From Acidilobaceae archaeon (GTDB lineage Archaea > Thermoproteota > Thermoprotei_A > Sulfolobales > Acidilobaceae), in assembly GCA_027037535.1 (NCBI GenBank), contig JALVZQ010000003.1:1-64000 (forward strand): a stretch of DNA of 64,000 bases, given 5' to 3'. Shown here one piece after another: positions 1-9,167 of this stretch; position 1 is the stretch's first letter, and each line of letters starts with the position of its first letter. Below the pieces are notes generated by a model. It saw only the letters and a list, made by a program, of their open reading frames with translations. It had not been told where the DNA came from and made no database searches. A program made the translations under genes and the position numbers.

Positions 1-517
<517 letters not shown>

Positions 518-922
518 GGGTGCTCACCCTGGGGCGGGCTGCACGACAGTATAACGGTGTGGCCCGCTGGGCCCCCAGTAAGGGCCCCTTATGGAGCCAT
601 GGCCCCTGCGAGGCCCACACGGACGCGGGAGAAGACGCCCTGTTGTAGAGGCGTTGGCAAGAATGGGCATCAGCCTATACACGGCGCATATCCCGGAGGC
701 CCAGCTTCTTGGCTGGCTTCGTCTTCTCAGCGTACCCTATATTGCTCTCTAAGCTGTACGGGTGCTCTAGATTGTAAACGTTCAGGTGATTTTAGGGAAT
801 TCTTAGTGGCAAGGTCATAGTCTTGATCTTCCTTGATTTAATATATAGTTCTGTCTAGAATACAATACTTATTTATATTAATGTTCTAGGTTTCCTACTA
901 TATTGAATAGTAATACCGTATA
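518..922 (+). other. Post-23S spacer and upstream region of the next gene
   Basis: No protein gene is supported here. Bases 518-720 remain GC-rich with several short inverted repeats, for example CCAGC/GCTGG around 701-717. This looks like transcribed trailer or processing sequence of the rRNA precursor. No 5S rRNA or tRNA is recognisable. After about 740 the sequence turns AT-rich; TTTATATTA near 872-880 is a plausible TATA box for the following gene. Confidence 0.5.
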
Positions 923-934
923 ATGGTGGAGAAC

Positions 935-3133
935 ATGAAGCTTACAAGGATAATTGCATCGATCCTCCTATTGGCAGTTCTATCAGTGATGCCTGTAGCA
1001 GGCGCATCGGCGTACAATCAGTCTAGTAGTGTTGAGGGAACAATAACGTTCTCTCCAGACTCTACTAGCATGGACATCTACCTCTATACAAGCGTTGATT
1101 CAAGTAACCTAACATTATTCCAGGCAGAGCTCAACTATACATTGAACCCAGCAGTGTGCTCAGCCGAAGTGTTCGGCAACCTATACTTAGAGTCTCCCCA
1201 ACTACAAGGAGTAAATCTTCAGGCAAACTACGATAGCAGAGGACAAGTACAAGTAAACGGGACAGAGGCTAGGAGCTCCAGTACTGACATATTATTCCTA
1301 CAAGGAGAGGCTATCAATGGCTCCAACTACTACTCGATAAACCTCAACTATGAAAAACAAAGCAATAAAACCTACCAGCTAGAGACGTACTCCTACGTAG
1401 GACAACAAAGCTCACTACTAAACCTGTCAATAACATACATGAATACAACCTCGACCATATCCCTGGAACTAAACCTGTCTTCGACTTCACAAGCCCAAGG
1501 AGACGCTAATATGACCACCGGTTCAGGACAAATAACAGGGCCAGTAATATTCCAGCAGGACACGTACCAATTATCAATGAACGTAGACATATCCTACGAG
1601 TACACAGTATACGCTGAGAACAATACCATCCAGATAACAGCAACCACAAACCTAGAATTCCAAGACTATCTGACCGCCTTCCAAGCATACATGATGCTCA
1701 GCTATCTAGTCTTATACCTAAACCTCGGAGACAACCTAACCCTAGTACCCCCAACAACAACTAATCCAGTAGTATCGATAATAGTAGAATACCAAGGTAA
1801 TCTAACAAAAATAGTTAACACGACAATGCCTTTGCCAGGTATGCCAAATAGTCCAATGATGCCCGGTAGAATAAATGCATCCATGATGATGCCAGTCATC
1901 ATGCCATCACAGCCACCGGCAGGAAACATCTCATACACTGCCGTACTAGACCTCGTGATAAACGACGGCGATCTCGCCGCAAACCTCCAAGGAAACGCTA
2001 CCCTACCTCCTGAAGCCTGCAGTCTCGGATACTTGCCAACAAATCTCCAAATATACTCTAATCTAAACACGACGACCAGCACAATAGAAACACATATAAC
2101 CGGAGACCTCAAAACCCCAGAACCCTTCACACCATTCGCTATCATAAAGAAAATACTCATGAAAACAGGAGAACGGTCACACAATACAACAATAAACCTT
2201 ACACTCGAGGGATCAAACGGAGTATCCTTCATATACAACGGACAAATAATGAACACGATACAAATAACCAACGAAAACATAGACTCTCTAGAAGACCTAG
2301 GAATAATATATAACGGGACAACATACTATGGATTCAATAAGCCAACAGAGATAACACAAGAAAACGCAAAAGTTATGATATCACCGTTCACAAACAACAT
2401 AACACTAAAGAACGTGAATACAGCGACAATAATACTGCCCTTCGAGCAACCAAAGCTCGCAGACGAGTTATCGATAACAGTTGAATCCAATTCAGAAACA
2501 GCCGCATCAATCACACTTCACAAAGACACCATGATACAAGGAGATCTACAAGTATCATACCACAGCCCTGACCTAGTAACAATACCAAGCGAACTAGACG
2601 TACAAGCGATAGGAAACGCGCTAACAATCAAAAACGCTACAGGAACAGCACTCGTAAAAATAAAGGTAGACTCACAGACAGGAACCATAGGACTCCTAAT
2701 AATACATGACAACGGAACATACGAGCTCCTAACAAACGTAACATTAGACAACGGATACATTACAGCGGAGGTATCGACCCAGAGCACATATCTACCCGTA
2801 CAAATAGTATCAACACCACCAACAGAGAACACAACTACGACTACAACTTCAACCACCACAACCACGACCGGGGCTGAATCAACTTCAACCACGACCACCG
2901 AAACAACAACTCAAACATCCACCAACACCGGGACCGGGGTAACTTCAACTACGACTACAACTTCAACCACCACGACAACAGAAACAACGCAGTCACCGAC
3001 ATCTACCACCGGAGAGGAACAAACCACCACTACAACAAAGGAAACAACTCAAGGAACAAACAACATGCTCATGGCAGGAATAGTAGTTGCCATAATAGTA
3101 CTAGCAGCCCTCGCATGGAAGTTCACACGATAA
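935..3133 (+). CDS. Secreted, Thr-rich, membrane-anchored surface protein
   Basis: Unrecognised protein of about 732 residues with the architecture of an archaeal cell-surface protein. It has an N-terminal signal peptide (MKLTRI then a hydrophobic run ending PVAGASA), a long beta-rich ectodomain with very many N-x-S/T glycosylation sequons, and a Met/Pro-rich patch near residues 295-320. A Thr/Ser stalk of about 75 residues precedes the C terminus, where one transmembrane helix (MLMAGIVVAIIVLAALAW) is followed by a short basic tail. An in-frame ATG also exists at 923. I chose 935 because GGTG sits 6 bases upstream and the signal peptide then begins properly. The function is unknown; an S-layer-associated or substrate-binding role is only inference. 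Confidence 0.8.
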   Translation: MKLTRIIASILLLAVLSVMPVAGASAYNQSSSVEGTITFSPDSTSMDIYLYTSVDSSNLTLFQAELNYTLNPAVCSAEVFGNLYLESPQLQGVNLQANYDSRGQVQVNGTEARSSSTDILFLQGEAINGSNYYSINLNYEKQSNKTYQLETYSYVGQQSSLLNLSITYMNTTSTISLELNLSSTSQAQGDANMTTGSGQITGPVIFQQDTYQLSMNVDISYEYTVYAENNTIQITATTNLEFQDYLTAFQAYMMLSYLVLYLNLGDNLTLVPPTTTNPVVSIIVEYQGNLTKIVNTTMPLPGMPNSPMMPGRINASMMMPVIMPSQPPAGNISYTAVLDLVINDGDLAANLQGNATLPPEACSLGYLPTNLQIYSNLNTTTSTIETHITGDLKTPEPFTPFAIIKKILMKTGERSHNTTINLTLEGSNGVSFIYNGQIMNTIQITNENIDSLEDLGIIYNGTTYYGFNKPTEITQENAKVMISPFTNNITLKNVNTATIILPFEQPKLADELSITVESNSETAASITLHKDTMIQGDLQVSYHSPDLVTIPSELDVQAIGNALTIKNATGTALVKIKVDSQTGTIGLLIIHDNGTYELLTNVTLDNGYITAEVSTQSTYLPVQIVSTPPTENTTTTTTSTTTTTTGAESTSTTTTETTTQTSTNTGTGVTSTTTTTSTTTTTETTQSPTSTTGEEQTTTTTKETTQGTNNMLMAGIVVAIIVLAALAWKFTR

Positions 3134-3161
3134 TTGGAGAGAAACAAATAACTCGACGCCT

Positions 3162-3842
3162 TCAAATATACATCGACTCACCCATTTTTCCTTTATCTTG
3201 TTCAGACTCTCCAGATAACTTATAGATAGAATCAACTATCTCCTCGGCTTGTCCACGCTCAACACCAGACTCGACAAGATACTCTATTATCTCCTCCTTA
3301 GACGCGCCTTTCCGAATATAATTAATGACTAATTTTGCAAGCATCACTAGCTCTTCTCTCCGCAAGTATCTTGTAAATGCTTCATTATCCCTAAGATAAA
3401 GATACGCTGCCATAAGCATTGCAAGAGCATCATTGAACTCGGCTTTAGATAGACTTTTCAAGTCTAGGTCAACGGCTATTCCGATAAAATGGTGCTCGCC
3501 ATAGATATAGAATTTTACTAGTGGAAGTCTCGATGAAGATAGAAGATCTCTATAAACGAAGAGTTTCTCGTGTAGATCTAGGTCAACAGTAGGGATATCT
3601 GTCTCGATGACAAGCCTAATAGTCTGTATGACGCCGGCCTCAGCAAGTCTCTGCGGCGAAAGCAAGAGGATGAGGAGGTTTATGGGCAAACTTGGATGTG
3701 AAGCGCGTAGGTTTACAAGCCTTCCCTGCTCCCGTTTCTCCTCTATAATTGCCCATTTAAGATCGACGAGAGTGTCAGGATTATCTTTACCTTCTTCAAG
3801 CCATTCCTTAATAGTTTCTAGGTCCACCTGGCTAGAGGACAT
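3162..3842 (-). CDS. Hypothetical protein, largely helical
   Basis: A cytosolic-looking protein of about 226 residues with no signal peptide or membrane helix. I recognise no family. The N-terminal half mixes helix and strand. The C-terminal 60 residues (around KGASKEEIIEYLVESGVERGQ) look like a small UBA/HTH-like helical bundle. A TTG at 3848 is in frame, but GGAGGTG lies 8 bases before the ATG at 3842 and almost touches the TTG, so ATG 3842 is the likely start. The gene is convergent with the surface-protein gene and divergent from the protease gene. Confidence 0.75.
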   Translation of the reverse strand: MSSSQVDLETIKEWLEEGKDNPDTLVDLKWAIIEEKREQGRLVNLRASHPSLPINLLILLLSPQRLAEAGVIQTIRLVIETDIPTVDLDLHEKLFVYRDLLSSSRLPLVKFYIYGEHHFIGIAVDLDLKSLSKAEFNDALAMLMAAYLYLRDNEAFTRYLRREELVMLAKLVINYIRKGASKEEIIEYLVESGVERGQAEEIVDSIYKLSGESEQDKGKMGESMYI

Positions 3843-3954
3843 GTACAATACACCTCCCGCAAGCTAATAATATGAATAAGTAATTGTTGGAAAAATAAAT
3901 CATAGCGTTGGGGACTCCGCCACGATCGTAAAAGGTCTTCAATATTTATTTTAT

Positions 3955-4049
3955 AGCTATATAAAGCCGTGTTTTAATAGAAAAACATAAGTATTTGTAC
4001 GTGTAATATTTGTTCCCACTGACATCCCAAGATATGAGGGTGGGATAGA
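3955..4049 (+). promoter_or_regulatory. TATA box and leader hairpin of the subtilisin-like protease gene
   Basis: A good archaeal TATA box (CTATATAAAG) ends near 3966, giving a start of transcription near 3985-3992. The leader contains the inverted repeat TCCCAC (4014-4019) / GTGGGA (4040-4045). The right arm overlaps the GGTG ribosome-binding sequence just before ATG 4050, so folding would hide the ribosome site. The hairpin is seen in the sequence; a regulatory role is inference. Confidence 0.45.
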
Positions 4050-6521
4050 ATGGACAAAAAGACGATTTTAGCCGCAGTGCTCCTAATAACCCTAATGCTA
4101 GGATCAACGATAGCTTTTGCGATAAACATATCCTTTAAACCGACAACTTATAATGCGATAAATCTCATCCAAGGATCTCTACAAGTAGCAAAGAAGGTAG
4201 ACACACAGGTTATCCAAGACTTATCGGACGACGGAAAAGCAACATTCTTCGTAATACTAGACCAGCAACCTATACAGGCAAACGACCCCTATACCTTCAC
4301 AAAACTAGCACAGACTTATACTAAGATCTCACAAGCAAGCATAACACAGCTAATAGCATCAAACAATGGCAAGGTACTCAGATCATTCTGGATAATAAAC
4401 GCAGTCCTAGTAGAAGGAGACGCTAAACTAGTCGCAGCACTCGCAAAACTACCACAAGTAAAAGCAATAATACCCAACTTCCCAGTCCACGCACTAGACC
4501 TCGAACAGGAAGCCACAACAATAACGCCGCAGGCAACAGTAGAAGACTGGGGAATATACAAGATAGGAGCAGACCAAGTATGGAGCACATACAATGACAT
4601 GGGGCAAGGAGTAAGAGTAGCAGTCCTAGACACAGGAGTCGACATAAGTCACCCCGCACTACAAGGAAAAATGTTCACAGTAAACCCATCTGACCCCAAC
4701 TATCCAGGAGGATGGATAGAATTCGACTCGAACGGCAACCCAGTATGTAGCCAGCCACACGATACAGACCAACACGGAACACACGTAAGCGGAACAGTAC
4801 TAGGAGGAGACGGAGTAGACATCGTAATAGGAGTAGCCCCACAAGCACAACTCATGCACGCACTAGTACTCCCCAGCGGATCAGGAAGCTTCGCAAGCGT
4901 ACTAGCCGGAATAGAATGGGCAGTCTCACCATACGACTGTAACGGAAACCCAACAAACGCACCAGCACACGTAATATCCATGAGCCTAGGAGCCTCCGGA
5001 TACTACGGAGACTACCTACTCGACGCAGTAAGTGCCGCACTACAAGCCAACATCATAATAGTAGCAGCAATAGGAAACGAGGGACAAGGAACCAGTAGCA
5101 ACCCAGGAAACATATGGGGAGTAATAGGAGTAGGCGCAACAGACCAGAACGACGTAGTAGCATCATTCTCCAGCGGAGAAGTCGTAAACTACCAATCAAT
5201 ACCGTCAAGCTGGCCATTCTACGATACATACCCGAGCAGCTACATTAAACCAGACGTATCAGCCCCAGGCGTAAGCATAGTAAGCTCGGTTCCAGGCGGA
5301 GGATACTCAGCATTCGACGGCACAAGCATGGCAACACCACATGTCGCAGGAACAGTAGCACTCGTCCTCTCAGCCCTAGGATGGACAAACTGGGACGTGC
5401 CAGACACCCCAGAAAAAATCTACGAAGCACTGATAAACACCGCAGTAGATCTAGGAAGCCAAGGACAAGACACAGAGTACGGATACGGAAGAATAGACGC
5501 ATACGCAGCAGTAACATATGCCCTACAAAACTATGGTGGTGGACAGCAACCATCACAAGGAGTACTCTACGGCTACGTAACAGACGCGTCAACGGGAGCC
5601 CCAATAGCAGGAGCACTTGTACAAGTAGAAGGCGTGACCTCAGTCTACACCGACTCCCAGGGATATTATGAGGTAACACTATCACCCGGAACATACCAGG
5701 TAACAGCGTCAGCCTCAGGCTACCAGTCACAAACACAAACCGCAACAATACAGGATGGGGCACAGACCAGACTAGACTTCCAGCTCCAGCCAGTACCAAC
5801 TACAACGCCAAAAGTAGCGGTAATAGGCGATCCATACGGAGAGATATCAACACTACTAGAACAGGCAGGATTCACAGTCGTCACTTACACAAGTGTACCA
5901 GACTACATGGCTAACCCGGATCCAGCAGTAAGAGTAGTAGTTGTAGACCACTGGGACGCAAGCAACACAGACCTAACACCGAGTTCAGCCGAACTAGTAA
6001 ACTTCCTCAAATATCTAGACTCAAACGACATAGGACTAGTAGCACTAGACGGAGCATACGAAGGAAGTGGAACAATGGGACTAATAATGTATAACTACAA
6101 CAGCGACGTAGAAGCAGCAGGCTATGCGGCCCCAGACAGCAGAAGCTATGGTTACACATATGACACATACGTGGCAGTATACATACCAGACACCACGAAC
6201 CCGATATTCGACGGAATAAGCGGAAGCTACTACCTAGCAGACACCTCACAAAGCTCATATGCAGACTACGTATACGCCGACTTCTCAGACGACACAGGTG
6301 TAACAATACTAGCATATACCGCAGTCAAATCATGGTGGAACTGGTACGTGAAAGGACCGATACTAGCAGTCTACGATGCACCCGGCCAAGAGTCATGGGT
6401 ATTCATCTTCCAAGGAGTAGACGGCTACTGGATGAGATACAACACTCCTGGAGCAGACGGACTCTACAGCCAATCACACCACCAGCTACTAATAAACGCA
6501 GTCTCCTATGCAATGCCATAA
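4050..6521 (+). CDS. Subtilisin-like serine protease (S8) with peptidase-associated C-terminal domains
   Basis: Exported endoprotease of 823 residues. An N-terminal signal peptide (hydrophobic residues about 5-24) is followed by an I9-like propeptide to about residue 150. The S8 catalytic domain has Asp194 (VAVLDTGVD), His242 (HGTHVSG), oxyanion Asn343 (GNEG) and Ser426 (GTSMATPHVAG), all intact. Residues about 505-580 form a carboxypeptidase-regulatory-like beta sandwich (YGYVTDASTGAPIAGALV), and the last 230 residues form an alpha/beta domain of unknown role starting VAVIGDPYGE. The likely role is extracellular protein digestion feeding the fermentative enzymes elsewhere in the window. The start is well set by GGGTGGGA seven bases upstream. 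Confidence 0.95.
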   Translation: MDKKTILAAVLLITLMLGSTIAFAINISFKPTTYNAINLIQGSLQVAKKVDTQVIQDLSDDGKATFFVILDQQPIQANDPYTFTKLAQTYTKISQASITQLIASNNGKVLRSFWIINAVLVEGDAKLVAALAKLPQVKAIIPNFPVHALDLEQEATTITPQATVEDWGIYKIGADQVWSTYNDMGQGVRVAVLDTGVDISHPALQGKMFTVNPSDPNYPGGWIEFDSNGNPVCSQPHDTDQHGTHVSGTVLGGDGVDIVIGVAPQAQLMHALVLPSGSGSFASVLAGIEWAVSPYDCNGNPTNAPAHVISMSLGASGYYGDYLLDAVSAALQANIIIVAAIGNEGQGTSSNPGNIWGVIGVGATDQNDVVASFSSGEVVNYQSIPSSWPFYDTYPSSYIKPDVSAPGVSIVSSVPGGGYSAFDGTSMATPHVAGTVALVLSALGWTNWDVPDTPEKIYEALINTAVDLGSQGQDTEYGYGRIDAYAAVTYALQNYGGGQQPSQGVLYGYVTDASTGAPIAGALVQVEGVTSVYTDSQGYYEVTLSPGTYQVTASASGYQSQTQTATIQDGAQTRLDFQLQPVPTTTPKVAVIGDPYGEISTLLEQAGFTVVTYTSVPDYMANPDPAVRVVVVDHWDASNTDLTPSSAELVNFLKYLDSNDIGLVALDGAYEGSGTMGLIMYNYNSDVEAAGYAAPDSRSYGYTYDTYVAVYIPDTTNPIFDGISGSYYLADTSQSSYADYVYADFSDDTGVTILAYTAVKSWWNWYVKGPILAVYDAPGQESWVFIFQGVDGYWMRYNTPGADGLYSQSHHQLLINAVSYAMP

Positions 6522-7408
6522 ATATAACCAGAATGTTCTCAGACATTTTTCCAAACTTAATCCTAAACTCCTTTACTAAATCCAAGTCCCTAAATCTCCT
6601 CACGCATAGTTTTCCTACTACAATCCTATTGCTTAAAATTAACAATCTTAGCGATAACTATACTAGACTAAAAATTGAGGATATTAGAAGTCCTAGCGCT
6701 GTTGCCATTATTTTAATTAATAATACTAACATAGAGTTCTACCACATAGAACATAATTAAAAATACGAATGCTTTTTCCAAAGATGGTTTTTGTCTCTCC
6801 ACTAAGTAAGCAAGACACAAAGTTTGACATATAATTATTCCAATTGAAGCAACAGATCCTGGACCTGAGTCAACAAGCAGAATATCAAGCAATAAATAGA
6901 GTACTAGCAGGAAAAACTCCCCAATTAGGACTAATTAAAACTAAACTACTAAAATGAACTGTAATAAAGAGGAGTCCACGACCCAAGAAAGCAATGTGTC
7001 TCCTCACGAAAAAGACGCTAATTAAAAATAAAGAAAAATAATTTGAATAAAAAGATTTATTCCTACCGGTTCAGCTTAAGCATCATAAAGTCAGTGAAAG
7101 ATGCGTCATCCAAGGCCAATTAATTTTTGTTCAAATAGAGATTTAAATGATGGGAAGAAATCTAGATTTAACGCTAGAATATGTGTTGTACAATATTGTC
7201 TAGAGTGAACAATGCCGGAAGCCTATTTGCGTAGCCTTTTCTCGATTTTCTCGACAAAGTTTATTAATTAAATTATAGTCGGTTACTAAAAGAATACACT
7301 AGAGCTTTCTCCACAAATAAAAATCTCTCCTAAAATGACCGGGATACAACTATTCGCTTATAGCTTAAAACGGGCCAACAAGTTCCTAGGATCATTTACA
7401 GTCACAGG
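6522..7408. other. AT-rich gene-poor stretch
   Basis: About 890 bases with no convincing gene on either strand. T-rich tracts just after the protease stop may end transcription. A short open segment around 6840-6957 reads like a coiled peptide ending in a stop but has no start or family match, so I treat it as a possible relic only. I found no tRNA, sRNA or repeat. Confidence 0.4.
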
Positions 7409-7732
7409 TCACGGGTTATCAGATTCACGTCTCGACTCCTCTGCTTTGCTAATAAGGCTTTTTAAGAGTACTGATAATTTCTCGTAAGCTTCCTCACCTT
7501 TCCTAGTTAACCTAAGCCGTGTACGCGGGCCTCTATCTGTCAGGATCTTCCTCACTTCTACAAGCCCATACTTAGACAGGATCCTAATATTAGAATCTAG
7601 GTCACCCCAGGAGAGCCCAGTGTACTTTCGGAGATCAGCCATAGTTAGCGCACCTCGAATATAGAGTACTGTCACAATAATGAAACGCTTAGCGCTAAAC
7701 AGCACCCTGACCTCTCGATCGTCTATATCCAT
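7409..7732 (-). CDS. Winged-helix transcriptional regulator
   Basis: Small regulator of 107 residues with a winged helix-turn-helix fold. A helical N terminus (AKRFIIVTVLYIRGALTMADL) is followed by a recognition segment (TGLSWGDLDSNIRILSKYGLV) and a basic wing (GPRTRLRLTRKGEEAYEKL), then a charged tail. This resembles the PF13601-like (HTH_34) single-domain archaeal regulators. It lies 17 bases downstream of a membrane-protein gene on the same strand, so the two are probably one operon; such regulators often control their own operon with a membrane partner. Confidence 0.82.
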   Translation of the reverse strand: MDIDDREVRVLFSAKRFIIVTVLYIRGALTMADLRKYTGLSWGDLDSNIRILSKYGLVEVRKILTDRGPRTRLRLTRKGEEAYEKLSVLLKSLISKAEESRRESDNP

Positions 7733-7749
7733 ACGCCTTGGCCTCCAGC

Positions 7750-8388
7750 CTAGGATTCTTCCTCAAACGTCTTCACTGCTTTGTGAAGACTGTAGACTCC
7801 CGCTACATAATAGGCTAGAAGCAGCCCGCCCCATGCTAATTGTTGTGACCCATAAACAATTACTAGAGGTACAATAGGTAGCATTATGATGCCCGCTAGG
7901 AAGTGTGGAAATAGTAATTCATCCTGCTTGGCCAAGTAGAAGACTATAAACATTAACGAGAGGCCGGGAAACCACACTACACTAAGAGCCTTCGGGTTAA
8001 CATACTCGACAATACCTACTACCGAGATCCATGAGGCGAAGGCCAGGAGGTTATATCTCACTATCTCTTCAAAGCTGGAGAAGAGACGTTTATACTTGTT
8101 ACCGGTAAACTGGAAAATCTTCCTGGCATAAACAATATATACTAGGCCCGAGAGTATTAGTCCAACCAGTCCTCCAATAGACGCCAGCATGCTAGCAGGG
8201 AGACCTAGCACTTCGCCTAGCCCAATAGTGAACTCTGAAACAGCAATAATACCTATCATAAATGCCAGAAATAAGTACGCGCTCTCGATATGCTCTAAAA
8301 ATCTCCTCAACTTCACTGCCATTAATGATACGCGAGCAAGATCTTCTAAGTCGAGGCGCTCATTATCTCTACTATTCTCCCGCTTCAC
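7750..8388 (-). CDS. Multi-pass membrane protein, partner of wHTH regulator
   Basis: A 212-residue protein with a charged N terminus and about five to six hydrophobic helices (for example AYLFLAFMIGIIAVSEF, LVGLILSGLVYIVYA, LFPHFLAGIIMLPIVPLVIV). No catalytic motif is visible and the family is not recognised. The start is GTG, with GGGGAT a few bases upstream. It is the first gene of a two-gene minus-strand unit with the winged-helix regulator. The pairing suggests membrane-linked signalling or self-regulated expression, which is inference. Confidence 0.78.
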   Translation of the reverse strand: MKRENSRDNERLDLEDLARVSLMAVKLRRFLEHIESAYLFLAFMIGIIAVSEFTIGLGEVLGLPASMLASIGGLVGLILSGLVYIVYARKIFQFTGNKYKRLFSSFEEIVRYNLLAFASWISVVGIVEYVNPKALSVVWFPGLSLMFIVFYLAKQDELLFPHFLAGIIMLPIVPLVIVYGSQQLAWGGLLLAYYVAGVYSLHKAVKTFEEES

Positions 8389-8776
8389 TTTCTATCCCCA
8401 TTAGAATAAAGCGGAAAATAAGGTCAAAAACTCATATTAAACTCTCAATTTCAGAGTAAACATGATTAACTACTAGTAAGCATGGCTCTATAATCAAGAA
8501 ATTCCACTCTCAAGATCACGTTACCGTTTAGGCAGGAACAGAGTCACGGGGAAGCAAAGAAATCATTAAGCTAGGTCTCGCACAATTAATGCTTCTGTAA
8601 GCGTTTTCTGATTTCTGACTAGTTACCGGAATGGCCGCATGGAGCGACTATAGCCAGTGAAGAAGGGGGATAAGAAGCACGTGATACCCTAACGGTGTCT
8701 TAAAAGTAATGAAGGAGCTTCGAGAGAAACTAGTTACAAGCTATTCAACAGATTTTTATCGAAAGACATGATCATA
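8389..8776. other. Intergenic region at the left edge of the accessory island
   Basis: No gene is supported in these 388 bases. The right end leads directly into the leftmost degenerate tRNA-Arg fragment. AT-rich promoter-like sequence for the divergent minus-strand operon lies just right of 8388. Confidence 0.4.
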
Positions 8777-8825
8777 GCGGGCCCTCCGGGAACTCTAATC
8801 CGGGATGATGCGACTCCGAAGGCCG
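8777..8825 (-). repeat. tRNA-Arg(CCG) 3' fragment, copy 1 (most degenerate)
   Basis: It aligns with the acceptor/T-arm and anticodon-arm half of the intact tRNA-Arg: GCGGGCCCTCCGGGA, then CCGGGAT, then ACTCCGAAGGCCGACAC. It carries more changes than any other copy. Its right end (GGCCGACACTT) is shared with copy 7 at 17476, not with the others. Confidence 0.75.
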
Positions 8826-8840
8826 ACACTTTAAAACTAT

Positions 8841-8870
8841 TGTCCCATACTTCTCCATTACTTTGGGACA
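8841..8870. promoter_or_regulatory. GTCCCA-N16-TGGGAC inverted repeat, copy 1
   Basis: A perfect 7-base inverted repeat, TGTCCCA (8841-8847) and TGGGACA (8864-8870), separated by 16 bases. The same arms with the same 16-base gap recur at 11809-11838 and 17544-17571, each just after a tRNA-Arg fragment and before a TA operon not of the AF2212 class. It is a probable repressor operator. The first open gene here, the Csx1-like one, begins about 300 bases further on, and nothing convincing is coded between. Confidence 0.7.
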
Positions 8871-9167
8871 GTTTCCGACACTTTACTATCATGCCGCCCG
8901 CGTACCACAAGGAAACCCCTGGCCTGGGCCTAAGGGCCAGCATGCCGAGAGCCCTGCCGCTGATGGGCAGCTGCCAAAACCGGTGTTACCATTACCAATG
9001 GCTCGCTAGAGATTTTGTGCAAATGCCCACGTTGTAAGTACTGCAGAAATATTTCACAGGTGTAAAAGCTTGAGGCCTATCTGTAGGTCTACCTAGTTCA
9101 GGATCTCGACGATTGTGGTATTATATTAAATCGTGATGTAACGTTCAGGAATAGGGATTGGTAGGGG

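Noticed and set aside
560-720. 5S rRNA or tRNA in the GC-rich stretch after 23S
   Set aside because: No 5S consensus or cloverleaf could be formed; it looks like a transcribed trailer.
6332-6760. Open frames around the end of the S8 protease
   Set aside because: They overlap the protease in another frame and have the composition of shadow frames.
7075-7130. Minus-strand C/D-like pattern with two CTGA and ATGATG motifs
   Set aside because: Distances between boxes are 5-9 bases, too short for guides, and there is no terminal stem.
8871-9167. A remnant antitoxin gene between the first operator and csx1
   Set aside because: No frame in this stretch resembles UPF0175, DUF433 or AF2212-like antitoxins; only operator and leader-like sequence is visible.
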